Shown here one piece after another: positions 1 through 8,281 of a stretch of DNA of 24,612 nt. Position 1 is the stretch's first letter. Each line of letters opens with the position of its first letter. The notes under the pieces were generated by a model. It made no database searches. It was not told the DNA's origin and saw only the letters and a program-made list of their open reading frames with translations. Source of the DNA: Chara braunii (lineage: Eukaryota > Streptophyta > Charophyceae > Charales > Characeae); contig BFEA01000162.1 of the NCBI GenBank assembly GCA_003427395.1, forward strand, positions 1,916,865 to 1,941,476. Direction: 5' to 3'. A program made the translations under genes and the position numbers.

Positions 1-93
1 AACGGGGGTTGTGTTGAGCTGTTGTTTCGCCGACAGACTTTGCACAGCGATGTTTGTAGATCGTAGCGCAAAAATCAGCGTTGACCCTCGGCG
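1..93. repeat. Partial copy of a ~124-bp repeat unit
   Basis: This stretch matches the repeat block at 6870-7305 almost base for base, including the shared phrases gtagatcgtagcgcaaaaat and cagcgttgaccctcggcg. It enters at the window edge and is cut off at 94 by a synthetic adapter, so its true continuation is not visible. It has no coding signal. The same unit sits beside both adapter copies in the window, which makes the join here suspect. Confidence 0.9.
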
Positions 94-126
94 CTGTCTC
101 TTATACACATCTAGATGTGTATAAGA

Positions 127-127
<1 letters not shown>
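94..127. other. Truncated Nextera mate-pair junction adapter (artefact)
   Basis: Positions 94-112 read CTGTCTCTTATACACATCT, the full 19-bp Tn5 mosaic end. Positions 113-127 are its inverted partner, AGATGTGTATAAGAG, missing the last four bases. Two head-to-head mosaic ends are the circularisation junction adapter of Illumina Nextera mate-pair libraries. This is untrimmed library sequence carried into the assembly, not biology. The (CT)n tract that follows may not be adjacent to the repeat before it in the genome. Confidence 0.97.

Positions 128-184
<57 letters not shown>
128..184. repeat. (CT)n microsatellite
   Basis: A dinucleotide CT/TC run of about 57 bases with a single G interruption. 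It starts directly at the truncated adapter, whose lost ACAG end is replaced by CT units, so the join may be an assembly overlap through low-complexity sequence. Confidence 0.95.
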
Positions 185-187
<3 letters not shown>

Positions 188-524
188 GCGTGTTTGGTTT
201 TGTCATGTCATGTCATAATGTCCTATTGTCTGTAAATGTTCGAAGGGATAGACAATAGCGGGCACGGGCGGCTGCGGGTGAAAAGATACTACATCCCGGG
301 TGCGGGCGGGCAATGATTTTCTTGCGGGGGCGGGTGGGTCTGGGTGAACCTTTTTTACGGGCGGCGGGTGCGTTGGGCGTGGGCGGAAAAATTCGAAAAA
401 GTGCTTGGGTGGGTTGGATCAGCTTCAAACCATTTTTTTATTTTTTCTTAAGGGTTGCATGTACTAAGAAAATTTTGGGTGGGTTGGGTGAAGTGGCATT
501 TCAAAAACAAAATGCTCATCTCTG
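185..524. other. Non-coding stretch with a G-rich, strand-skewed block
   Basis: From about 262 to 400 the plus strand is strongly G-over-C skewed, with short degenerate reiterations of cgggtgcgggcggg and gggtgggtctgggtg. The open frames here have low-complexity translations and I do not regard them as genes. Similar G-rich sub-terminal reiterations occur in some hAT-like DNA transposons (family knowledge), but no terminal inverted repeat or transposase is visible, so that remains a guess. Toward 525 the block runs into the truncated RT of LINE A. Confidence 0.5.
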
Positions 525-657
525 CGGTTTATCCTCCAGGCCAGAAGTTCAACTAGGATTTTGTATGCTACGTTTGGTAGAGAGATGGGTCTGTTGTTCT
601 TTGTATCCTCTCTACTTCCTTTTTTGTATAAAAATGTTACGACCCCTTTGCTGAGAT
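525..657 (-). pseudogene. LINE A RT fingers fragment, 3' truncated
   Basis: Downstream of the stop at 679 another frame reads GVVTFLYKKG, then NNRPISLPNVAYKIL and a following AWRI. These are the conserved RT motifs of non-LTR elements (normally LLYKKGD, NWRPISLLN, YKI). Homology fades at about 525, where C/G-rich sequence begins. The catalytic Asp motifs lie downstream and are missing. The piece is too short for an ordinary ORF call and is broken from the preceding segment by a stop and a frame change. Confidence 0.75.
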
Positions 658-678
658 ATGGGCCAGGAATTCCTCCTC

Positions 679-1566
679 TCAGGCTCTGGTGGTGAACCTA
701 AGTAGAAGTGGGCCAAGGATGTGACAGTCTGCCATCCAAAATTCCTTAGAGAGGTCGTCCCTGTCAGATGCCTTGTTGGGCTTGAGGTCTTTAAGTGTCG
801 TGTGTAGTTCTTCTAATGTTATGGGTTCTTCTAGCTGGTTGGTTGTCTCTGTTGAGGGGGAGCGATCTAGGTGAGATAAGAATTTCACTCTTGCTCTATT
901 TGTTGTGTTGTTGCCTCCTGCTGGGGTTTTTAATGTGTAAAGTTCTTTACAAAAGATGGTTGCTATGTTGACTAGTTTTGTTGTTTCCGTTGACGGTTTT
1001 CCGTGTTCATCTACTAGGCATTCTACTTTAGAATTTATGGAATTAGCCTTGATTTTCTGGAATAAGAATTTGGACATTTTTTCATTTAGTTCCTCTTTGA
1101 CTTTAGCCCTTAGTTGAATGCTTTTGAGGTTTAATTTTGTCAAGTCGGGTAATTCTTCGTTAGCATTATTGAATAAGTCTGCATAAAATTCTGAATTGGG
1201 GTGCTTTACAATGTTATATTCCGCTATTTCTATTGGATTCCTTAATGTTTCTTCTCTTTCTTTTCTTTGAGTTGTTAGTCTTCTAGAGGACTGGGCTATT
1301 CTTGTGATAATATTCTCGATTATTTGTGGAAATTTAGAGAAAAGGTCGGCATTTGGGTGTAGTTGTTTCTGTGAGCTTAGTATAGTTTGGAGTTTGGATT
1401 GGAAGGATTGGTTGGAGAGGAGTGCATTGTTGAAGCGGTAGAAGCTCTTACCTGTGTAACCTTCTTTAGTGAATCTAAGGGATAAGGAAATTGCTTTGTG
1501 GTCAAGTCCTTTATGGTAAGGGTTATCATGTATGTAGCGGTCTTGTATAGCACTTGTTAACGAATC
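679..1566 (-). pseudogene. LINE A linker and N-terminal RT region
   Basis: This is in the same frame as the end of the endonuclease segment; only one TAA (1567-1569) separates them. It opens with DSLTSAIQDRY and GLDHKAISL, whose DH is the last catalytic motif of the endonuclease. About 250 residues of linker follow. It ends with the RT lead-in: EEPITLEELHTTLKDLKPNK then ASDRDDLSKEFW, which corresponds to the PG(x)DG region of plant LINE RTs but with SDRDD in place of the usual glycine-rich turn. It stops at a TGA (679-681). Function, if intact, would be to connect target nicking to cDNA synthesis. Confidence 0.8.
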
Positions 1567-1569
1567 TTA

Positions 1570-2382
1570 GGCGAAAAAGAAGTTTATCCTTGAGAAGGAT
1601 GTACAACCTAGTGAGGTTTTTCTAGTGCAGGAATATCTTTTGAGCCCCGGATATAGTAGGTGGAATGAATCTATTAAGTTTTCTCTTATGATGAAGTCAT
1701 TTAAGTTTGTGCTGTTGGATTGGGGTGAGGGGTCTTGAGAATGGGATATTTTGTCTAAGTTGGGGTTTTGCACTGCGTTCCATCTCCCATGATTAAAAAT
1801 GGTGTGTGGGGGGGGATAATTTCTTCTAATGTGAGTAGGAAGGGTGCTTTTTCCTGTGGTAGTTTTGGGCCGTAAATTCCTATGATGGATATTTCTTCTT
1901 GTTTGTATTTGATGTTTATTTTGATCCATCTGCCTGACGTGTTGCCTTGGCTGAAGTTTTTTTTTTTTTTTTTTTTCACTTGCTGCTGATTTTTGGTGGA
2001 AGAGGATGGTTATTCCTGCTTAGCCGTTTTCTGTGGCTTTAGCTCAGAAAGTGGTTTTGACAAAAGACTGTCTCCTCGTTATTGCTTTTTGCAACTTGTT
2101 ATGCTAATCGCTATTGGTTAAGTGTGTTTCTTGAAGGCAAGTGATGTCTGGAGGGTTGGGTCCAAACCAGCCGATCGTTTCAGTGAGGTTCCTCCACTTG
2201 ACTGGGTTGTCCCAGATGGAGGCTAGACCATTGATATTCCACGACTTGCAAGTTATTTCGGGTTTTTTTCTTATGTCTTTTAGGACGCCGGCTTCAATGG
2301 TGAGTTTGAATCGTTTTAGTTTGTATGGTGGCCCGCTGTCAAGAGAGTCATCTGTAGGGTTTTCAATAGGTGTTTGAGACAA
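1570..2382 (-). pseudogene. LINE A endonuclease domain (EEP/APE family), broken
   Basis: The encoded product would be the apurinic-type endonuclease that nicks target DNA to prime reverse transcription. Early in the reading are the metal-site regions SWNINGLASIW and ITCLQETHL (motifs around the conserved Asn and Glu of the fold). A stop follows at about 2107. After a further stop and a change of frame come GRWIKINIKY, IGIYGP and LIMGD. The conserved GDxN catalytic block near 1790 is split by loss of one base: GD is read in one frame and the following WNAV in the next. The later segment has LIDSFHLLYPG and SRIN, typical of the domain end; the catalytic DH block (GLDHKAISL) lies just past the TAA at 1567-1569. 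Frame changes and stops make it non-functional. Confidence 0.85.
1957..1976 (-). repeat. A20 homopolymer inside the endonuclease reading frame
   Basis: Twenty T on the plus strand, A20 in the sense of LINE A, sits between the ILFHQKSAA-like and GRW-like endonuclease segments. Spacing across it is about what the family usually shows there. It therefore looks like an expanded lysine-coding run rather than the tail of a separate insertion. The frames on its two sides differ, consistent with slippage in the tract. Confidence 0.75.
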
Positions 2383-2486
2383 CTACTCCTGATGTGGGCC
2401 TTGTGATTGAGTCAAGTAGAGGATTGGCCAATCTTCTTCAATTCCTTTCGTTTCTCCTCCTCCTCCTTTTCCTTCTTCCACTTCTC
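2383..2486. other. A/G-rich junction between LINE A and LINE B
   Basis: In the LINE sense this is a purine-rich run of gaagaag and ggaggagg units following the poly(A) of LINE B and leading into LINE A. Its lysine/glutamate-rich open frames are compositional and I do not call them genes. Confidence 0.5.
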
Positions 2487-2507
2487 TTTTTTTTTTTTTT
2501 TTTTTTT
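2487..2507 (-). repeat. Poly(A) tail of LINE B
   Basis: T21 on the plus strand, directly preceded in the element's sense by TGGGGCTGTTTCTT. Its position after the zinc-binding domain and a long non-coding 3' region is what a LINE 3' end predicts. Confidence 0.8.
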
Positions 2508-3387
2508 AAGAAACAGCCCCATGGGACAACTTGAGATGCTGGTAGGAGCGGTCGCCTCAAGGTAGCCCGGGTGGCTCCATCTATTGGTGGGGAGCAACAC
2601 CTGTTGGGAAGCGGGCCCAGCGTCCCATTAATACAATTATTCAGTATAACATCCATAACAAGCCAATTGGACCTTGTAGGGGAAGTTTCTGCGATGACCA
2701 ACCGCAGGCCGGAGCTGATATGCATACCGATATGCCTAAAAATTGATGTCCATCCCTCCCTCCATTATCGTGTTGACTAGCGCTGCCAACTTCATATATG
2801 TGGGAAAGGACACATCTCCTAACCCTCGAGACCTTTGATTCTACAAGCACCTAGACTATGAAACCTCCTTATGGTCCACTCTTTGTCGATGAGACCGTCT
2901 ACCGGGTTGGTCCTGGGTGAAAGTCCTACTTGAGTTCTTGTGGTCGTCTCCGAGGTTGTAGCCTGTGGCTATTGTCCTCTGCCCAATGGAAATCTGGCTC
3001 CTTCTGTTCACCAGCTCCTTGGCTTGTGAAAGCTTGCAGAACTGCCGAACCCTTTTGTAAACTTCATCCCGTCGTTCCTGGTGGAGGCAAGGGAAATGGG
3101 GCGAGGGAGGTGGATTGGGGAGGGAGGGCAGGCACAGGTATAGAGACCGAGGGGTGGGGTGCCGGTGATTGAGAGAGGGGTACGAGTGATGGTGGCAGAT
3201 TTGGCACGAGGATGAAGTTAGTTTGGATGAATGGGATTTGAAAATCATGTAGGGGTTTCCTCCTCCATGCGTGTTCGGTGCACCTCCAGGGCTTCCAAGT
3301 GATATTTTGTTCGGCATCTATCTCACTAAACAGCTTGAGCGGGTCCTGCCATGTCTGCAGGTAGGTATCCGTGATTGTCAGTCCGGC
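2508..3387 (-). other. LINE B 3' region, probably untranslated
   Basis: About 880 bases lie between the last recognisable ORF2 residues and the poly(A). Open frames exist, such as one spanning 2856-3317, but their translations have no domain I recognise and they are out of frame with the zinc-binding segment. The proline/serine/histidine-rich 2856-3317 frame could be a decayed C-terminal extension. I favour 3' UTR plus decayed coding sequence. Confidence 0.55.
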
Positions 3388-4100
3388 CTACGATTCCTTC
3401 TCACTTTTGTATAGGTGTTTCATGGATTTCCAGGCTTCATGTGTCTGAGTTCTAAGCACCTTCTCCAATGCTTGTTGGGCCTGTTGCAGTCTGAACTGGT
3501 GTTCTTTCCTTTCGAAGGAGCACCTTGCACGCCACGCCAACATTAGCACATGAAGCCTTGTGTATGAGAATAGGTTAACTGCGAACGCAGGCCACTGTTT
3601 TGGGATGAGCTCTTTCCTGCCCAGCAATAGCAGACCCAAGTCCCAGGGGATGTGGTAGTTGGTGAGGGAGTGAAAGGCAGCATCCCTCTACCGCCAAATC
3701 TGGGTAACCATTGGGCATGTCAAGAGGCAATGTTCAAGTGTCGCTCGGGCTGGGCATGAAGCTCTTCCACAATAGGAACAAATGGGGGATAGCAGCCCTT
3801 TCTGTTCCAAGCTAGTCCTGGACACCAGCCAATCCGGCGTGGGGAGACATCGGTGCAGGATCTGCCACTGTAACGATCTAAGGTTGGTGGGCATAATCTT
3901 AGAATACATGTGCCAGGGCAGGTTCCGAACTTGAGTTGGGTCAATGGGAGAGTCCCTGGTCCATCTTGCAGTGATGGCAGGTTCCATCGGCTGTTGTGGT
4001 GCCGATTGTTTGTATCCCCCTTTGACCGTGTAGTCCCATATGTGCATCGGTTTCCCATTATCCCATTCCCACTCATCAGGATCGAAGGGCAGGGCTGCTA
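3388..4100 (-). pseudogene. LINE B ORF2 C-terminus with zf-RVT zinc-binding domain
   Basis: The reading (MHIWDYTVKGGYK onward) fits the reverse-transcriptase zinc-binding domain found at the C-terminus of many plant LINE and RT-like proteins. It shows RSLQWQILHRCLPTPDWL, then ICSYCGRAS, a further Cys, and EHCLLTCPMVTQIW, giving the usual spaced Cys/His ligands with a W-rich lead. A single TAG at 3688-3690 separates this from an in-frame tail of 80-odd residues (3388-3639) rich in Arg/Gln/Glu that ends KSEKES. The same frame can be followed upstream to a TAG near 4107. The domain is thought to bind RNA or DNA. RT itself is missing upstream. Confidence 0.8.
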
Positions 4101-4175
4101 TAGGAGTCTAGGGCTCAAAGGCGAAAAACCCTTCTTCCACTTCTCGAGGGCCTCCTCTTCATTGGTGCCCAAACT

Positions 4176-4577
4176 TTATTCCCTCATGAAGGTTGTGGTG
4201 GTAAAAGCAATTTTGTCCACTTCGTCCTTGTGGCCCAGTAATTGGTAGGGTACCTCACTGATCAGCTCCCATGGTTTCCATGACAAGTTGTCTTTCAACT
4301 GCGCATGTTGATCATATAAAACCATAACTGGTTCTAAGTCCCTATAGCACCTTTCTCCCTTGTCGTTGTCCCAAGAAACTTCAAGGTTCTCGTTTTGACC
4401 CACTGACTTGATGAATAGGGGACGTTGTTCTGCGACTTTGTTCTCAAGAATGTGGGATAGTGCTTCAGTCTTGCACAGTGATGATGTCCAATGATGATCT
4501 GACTGCGAACTGTCACTTCTTGATAGAGTTGTAGCAAAAGGGCAAAATAGGGGTGATTGGGGAGAGAGTGTTGGCAT
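4176..4577 (-). pseudogene. LINE B unassigned coding segment
   Basis: A 133-residue open segment containing AEQRPLFIKSVGQ, ERCYRDLEPVMVLYDQHAQL and KPWELISEVPYQLL, ending in a Thr-run and FMRE. I do not recognise a domain. It is in the same frame as the segment ending at 4596, separated by two stops, and in the same frame as another open stretch below 4076. It may be the end of ORF1, or sequence from between RT and the zinc-binding domain of ORF2. The composition looks like real protein rather than a shadow frame. Confidence 0.5.
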
Positions 4578-4595
4578 CTATGTGCGCTGCCACTG

Positions 4596-6596
4596 TCAGA
4601 TCTGAGGGGTTTTGGTCTGCAATTTTATTAAGGGAGCGAGATATACCCCCCAATTCCAAATTTTGTTCCCCAGATAGCTTGTTTGTCTCTCCAGTATGAC
4701 GATTTGTCTCTTCTTTTCCTTTTTTCGGTTCTTTGTATGTCTGATCAGATCATTCGCCAGTGTGTTCATTCTCCCTTCCTTTGTTTCTTGGTTTTCTTTG
4801 CTGCTGGCCTTGAATGGGTCCTCCTCTGTTGCAGATTCCTTTCCCTGCTCTTCACGTATGTAAGAACTGAGCCACCCTGTTGGTTTTGGGTCTGTGGGGG
4901 TGGGGTCTGTTGCAGATCCGATGTCCATTGCGTCACTGTTGGTTGTGTTTCCCTCCTTTTTAGATTGGATATGTGTTTGGCATGAGCCAATCTGATTTCC
5001 AATTCCAATTCTCTGTGTGTGCTTTCAACGTTTCTATGTATTCGTCGAGCCACTCCAGTGTGTTGCTTGTGTCTTCCTTTGTTGCTGTGTTTTGACTTGT
5101 GACTATCGAATTTGCTGGAAGTGTGGCGTCAAGGTGCATTTTGTCCTCCCTTTCATCAGTTGTTACATTCTCTTCTCTGCACTTTTTGGGATTTGGTGAT
5201 TTGCTTGGGTCCGCGCTCCTGTTCCTCCTCTTTCTTGGGCCCGAATCACCTTTCTTTCCCTGGCTTGTGCTTTTCGGATCCATCTCCCCTATGGATTGCA
5301 GAATCTCTAGATAGGATTTTTCAGCTTGTCTTCCTATGTTGTGTATGTCGCAAAAAATCTGTTTTTTGTGAATTTCATGTTCCAAGAGAGTTGCTTGGCC
5401 AAGGGTGGCTTTGTCGTGTTTGTGCGTGGTCTTGTCGTTTCTTTTGCCTCCTCCCTTTTGCCATCTGCTCCCATGGGGGGGGAATACATCGGGTTTGCAT
5501 GGTGGTTCGGGTTCCACTAATGTCCAAATCCACGTTGGGGTGTCCCTGAGGTCGTCGAAAACCCATCCTGCATAGGCTGGGTCGTTGATGATCCAGATGC
5601 CTTTCAGGGAGTCTGTTCCGATTAGCATTGAGGGGTACAACCTTCTTACCTCCCCCTTCCTGATGTTCAGGGGGCATAGGGGGACATTGCCCATGTGTCC
5701 CTTTATTCTGCATCTGAAACACATGGGGTTCCCAGTCGTGGACATGTACAATGGTGTGACCTGTTGATCTGTTCTGAAGTACCGTTTGTCCGGCAGTTCA
5801 GGTGGGCTGTTCCCTTTAAGTTTGACAAATGCAATTTGCGAGTTGATGCTGGGAGTGAGGAAGCCTGGGGCAAAAGAAACCCATTCAATCAGAGGATATT
5901 GTGGGTAAGTTTCTTTTAGTCCGTCTTCTACCATCTGATGGAGAGACCCGTCGTTCAGGTTGTCGAACTGGATCCAGAAATGTTTGTACATCAATGTTTG
6001 TCAGTGTCTCGAGGTTTCCTGCAAGGCTTGCCTGTTGGGTCTCCATATGGAAATGAAAATCACTGATCCCTCACAGTGAAGGGCCTGGATTGAGAGGAGA
6101 TAAGGGGCGTAATCTCTGTCAGCGCAGATCACTTTGATTGCGTTTCTTCCCCTCTGTTGGAAGGCAATCTTCGGTTGAGAGGTTCTCAAATTCTCCGTGT
6201 TCAAGAGGGTTTCGTGGACTCTTTTCCTCTTCTCTGTGGGTGGCAGGTGTTTGAGCTTTGCTAAGAAGAAGTAGACAACTACGTGCGTTTCATAAAATTC
6301 GTCTAGCACTGGCAGATGTTCTTTTGGGTATTCCCAGACTTCGACTTCTGCTTCTTCTTCTTTGCTGATTTTCACTACCTCCTTCGAGACTACTAGTTTG
6401 ATGTGTGTTTCTTTGATCATGGGGTTGATTACCTCTTGGATTGATCATGTTCTTCCTGTTGGCGTTGGCGTTTGGAACCGGTGCTCGTGCTTATGGTTGT
6501 GCTTGGATCTGCATTTGTGCTTGTGCCTGGGGCCGCGCCTGTGGCCGAGCTTGAGGCTGCGGCGGGCGTTGGGGCTGTGGAGTGAGCTGTTGACAT
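4596..6596 (-). pseudogene. LINE B ORF1 (gag-like RNA-binding protein), broken
   Basis: The likely start is the ATG at 6596, opening a Ser/Thr/Ala/Pro-rich low-complexity N-terminus (MSTAHSTAPTPAAASSS). A shift near 6430-6445 moves to the frame beginning MIKETHIKLVV at 6420. A single TGA at 6001-6003 interrupts it, and the same frame continues to 4960. The second part starts HFWIQFDNLNDGS, resembling the RRM-like core of plant LINE ORF1 proteins. It then has a zinc knuckle of form C-x2-C-x4-H-x6-C (CFRCRIKGHMGNVPLC, two residues longer than usual before the last Cys), and a Lys/Arg-rich, charged tail. Pieces to about 4600 continue in other frames. The protein would coat element RNA as an RNP. 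Confidence 0.8.
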
Positions 6597-6868
6597 TTTG
6601 ATGGCTTGGAACTGGGGTGGTCAGTCTGTGAGGAGGATGGCGATGTGAGGGGGGGTTGAGTCAGAAATGTTGAGTGAGGGAGAAGAGAGAGTAGAAAGAG
6701 GGAGTTGTGACACCTCTCATTGGATGTAGCCCTTACTTGCTTTCCCGCCACAACCGCAATTTTGAATTTGGGAAGGAGCGCACGTGTTTGCATGCTCGGT
6801 TGAGTGTTCAAGTGCGTTCAACTGGCACAAAAATTGCTGGGCCTCGGGTGCGCTGGCTCACGGATTTT
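6597..6868 (-). other. LINE B 5' region
   Basis: About 270 bases upstream of the ORF1 start, with CT/GA-rich runs and no independent gene. Another frame (6811-6491) gives a Pro/Gln-rich product that is the shadow of the Ser/Thr/Ala/Pro-rich ORF1 start. The region ends where the ~124-bp repeat begins. Confidence 0.5.
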
Positions 6869-6869
6869 C

Positions 6870-7093
6870 GACAGCGATGTTTGTAGATCGTAGCGCAAAA
6901 ATCAGCGTTGACCCTCGGCGCTAGCACAAAAATCTCAGGGTCTCAACAATCCTAACGGGGGTTGTGTTGAGCTGTTGTTTCGCCGAGACTTTGCACAGCG
7001 ATGTTTGTAGATCGTAGCGCAAAAATCAGCGTTGACCCTCGGCGCTAGCGCAAAAATCTCAGGGTCTCAACAATCCTAACGGGGGTTGTGTTG
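6870..7093. repeat. ~124-bp tandem repeat, two copies
   Basis: The phrase acagcgatgtttgtagatcg begins at 6871 and again at 6995, a period of 124 bases. The unit runs through gcgttgaccctcggcgctag, aaaaatctcagggtctcaac and cctaacgggggttgtgttga. The same unit opens the window at 1-93. It has no coding content. The block ends at the adapter at 7094. Confidence 0.95.
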
Positions 7094-7129
7094 GTCTCTT
7101 ATACACATCTAGATGTGTATAAGAGACAG
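7094..7129. other. Nextera mate-pair junction adapter (artefact)
   Basis: Thirty-six of the 38 bases of the head-to-head Tn5 mosaic-end junction are present: GTCTCTTATACACATCT then AGATGTGTATAAGAGACAG. The repeat phrase ggggttgtgttg occurs on both sides, immediately before and immediately after. That is expected if the adapter joined two fragment ends lying in the tandem repeat. It shows the assembly was bridged here by untrimmed mate-pair reads. Confidence 0.98.
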
Positions 7130-7305
7130 GGGGTTGTGTTGAGCTGTTGTTTCGCTGACAGACTTTGCAGCTTTGGGCATACATAATCTTCCACCTATCC
7201 CTCCTACTAGCCCGATAGATCGTAGCGCAAAAATCAGTGTTGACCCTCGGCGCTAGCGCAAAAATCTCAGGGTCTCAACAATCCTAACGGGGGTTGTGTT
7301 GCCCC
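7130..7305. repeat. ~124-bp repeat copy with replaced interior
   Basis: This follows the repeat consensus up to agactttgca. Then, where the other copies have about 13 bases (cagcgatgtttgt), it has about 47 unrelated bases (roughly 7169-7215, starting gctttgggcatac). It rejoins the consensus at agatcgtagcgcaaaaatca and continues to about 7301, where it meets the truncated LINE C. The insert has no recognisable identity. Confidence 0.85.
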
Positions 7306-7845
7306 CTATCCCACGGCGCGCCATTCCCTGCATGAGGAACTCCCACCGAACCCGGTAATAGGCCTTCTCGAGGTCTACGGAGATGAAGGCCATGGCTTGA
7401 CCTGTGCAGTGTTCCTCCTCCAATATTGCTGGGCCAGCAGCATATTGGACAGAATCTGGCGGCCTGCCACGAACCCAGTCTGGGTATGATCCATAATGCG
7501 TGACAGGACCTCCCTCAGACGAGTTTCAAGTACCATGGCCAGTATCTTGTACAGCGCATTGAGGATGGAGATCGGCCGCCAATTGTGCACATCCTCCTTC
7601 TCCCCCTTCTTGTAGAGCAACACTATGTACGCATCTGTGAAGCCTTGCGGGAAGGAGCCCTGTCGGAGCGCCTCGTCACAGGCTGCTGTCAGCAATGTCA
7701 CAAAGAAGTTGCGGAGGTCCTTGTACAGTTCCACCGGCATTCCATCCTGCCCAAGTGCCTTGAGCCTAGGAAGTTCGGCTATCACTCGCGCCACTTCCTC
7801 AACCGTGATGTCCTCCTCCAATTTGCACGTGCTGGCAAGGTCCAA
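7306..7845 (-). pseudogene. LINE C reverse transcriptase, fingers to motif A
   Basis: The open part contains EEDITVEEVARVIAELPRLK, then GQDGMPVELYKDL (the conserved GxDG(L/M)xxE turn). YIVLLYKKGEKEDVHNWRPI and SILNALYKILAMVLETRLR follow, then QTGFVAGRQILSNML (the conserved Q.GF..GR.I motif). At about 7425 the frame shifts. The next frame continues with AMAFISVDLEKAYYRVRWEF, which is RT motif A carrying the first catalytic Asp. Homology stops at about 7305, so the catalytic DD of motif C is absent. One base-level frame break and the truncation make it a pseudogene. The normal role would be target-primed cDNA synthesis. Confidence 0.9.
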
Positions 7846-8281
7846 CCGCCTTTGGACATGCCGCCAAATATCGTACTCCGGGTCTTTTGGCCATGTCGGC
7901 AGGGGACCGCTGTCCCTCCTTTGTCAACGGCTGACGGTGAAAGTCTGTGACACACTTTAAAATTCCATGTGTGGTGTGTTGCCTGTCGACTTGTCCGTCG
8001 AAGGGGTGGTCCATGGCTGTCATTGTCGGCGTTGCCTTGCGTGCGGCCGCTGCAGCAAAGAACTGGCGAGACATTCGCTCCCCCACCAAAATCCAAGCCT
8101 CCTTCGTACGCCTCCCCCCATTTGTCTGTTTCTTCACCCTGCCACTCTCTCCATCCGCGAGCTGCCTCCACTCTGTCATCCCTCCATCCTCGAGCGGCCT
8201 GCAGTCTTTCAGCCCACCACTCTCTCCTTCCTTTCCATTCCACCCTTGTATCATTGTTTTCCTTCTCCTTGTCCGCAACAC
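7799..8281 (-). pseudogene. LINE C linker upstream of RT
   Basis: A basic, Trp-rich reading (GWNGKEGESGGLKDC, ADGESGRVKKQTNGG) followed by AWILVGERMSRQFFAAAAAR and HTTHGILKCVTDFHRQPL. The GERMSRxFF and GILKCxxDFxxxL blocks match the region between endonuclease and RT in LINE ORF2 proteins. It passes into the RT frame at about 7850 through a frame shift; the overlapping frame at 7782-8243 covers the same stretch and is largely a shadow. The endonuclease itself is not present upstream of about 8281. Confidence 0.65.

Larger units (their letters stand above)
525..2382 (-). mobile_element. LINE A: truncated non-LTR retrotransposon, ORF2 fragment
   Basis: Read on the minus strand, this carries the order AP-endonuclease, linker, start of reverse transcriptase, as in ORF2 of L1-like plant and algal LINEs. 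It ends in the RT fingers region, so the catalytic YxDD part and the C-terminus are absent. No ORF1 precedes it. Upstream (higher coordinates) lies an A/G-rich stretch and then the poly(A) of LINE B. Frame is broken by a stop near 2107, another near 2050, a shift around an A20 tract, a shift near 1790 and a stop at 1567-1569. It is a dead copy. Confidence 0.9.
2487..6868 (-). mobile_element. LINE B: internally deleted non-LTR retrotransposon with poly(A) tail
   Basis: On the minus strand the order is a 5' region (6868-6597), ORF1 (6596 to ~4600), an unassigned coding segment (4577-4176), the zinc-binding C-terminus of ORF2 (~4100-3388), a 3' region (3387-2508) and a poly(A) of 21 (2507-2487). 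A full element of this type would have several kilobases of endonuclease and RT between ORF1 and the zinc-binding domain. Neither is present, so the copy arose by internal deletion. The 5' edge abuts the ~124-bp repeat at 6870. I saw no clear target-site duplication. Confidence 0.85.
7306..8281 (-). mobile_element. LINE C: RT fragment of a third non-LTR retrotransposon
   Basis: The minus-strand reading has an Arg/Trp-rich linker followed by reverse transcriptase up to motif A. It is clearly a different family from LINE A, since the shared motifs are only distantly alike. The truncation at about 7305 falls exactly against the ~124-bp repeat next to the adapter. The break could therefore be a genuine insertion boundary or an assembly join. 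Confidence 0.85.

Noticed and set aside
313-654. Plus-strand open frame over the G-rich block
   Set aside because: Low-complexity translation; its second half is the antisense of LINE A RT motifs.
1957-1976. A20 tract as the poly(A) tail of an element inserted into LINE A
   Set aside because: Endonuclease homology continues on both sides at about normal spacing, so the tract is better explained as an expanded lysine run.
2412-2725. Lysine/arginine-rich open frames at the LINE B tail
   Set aside because: They arise from translating the poly(A) and adjoining purine-rich sequence.
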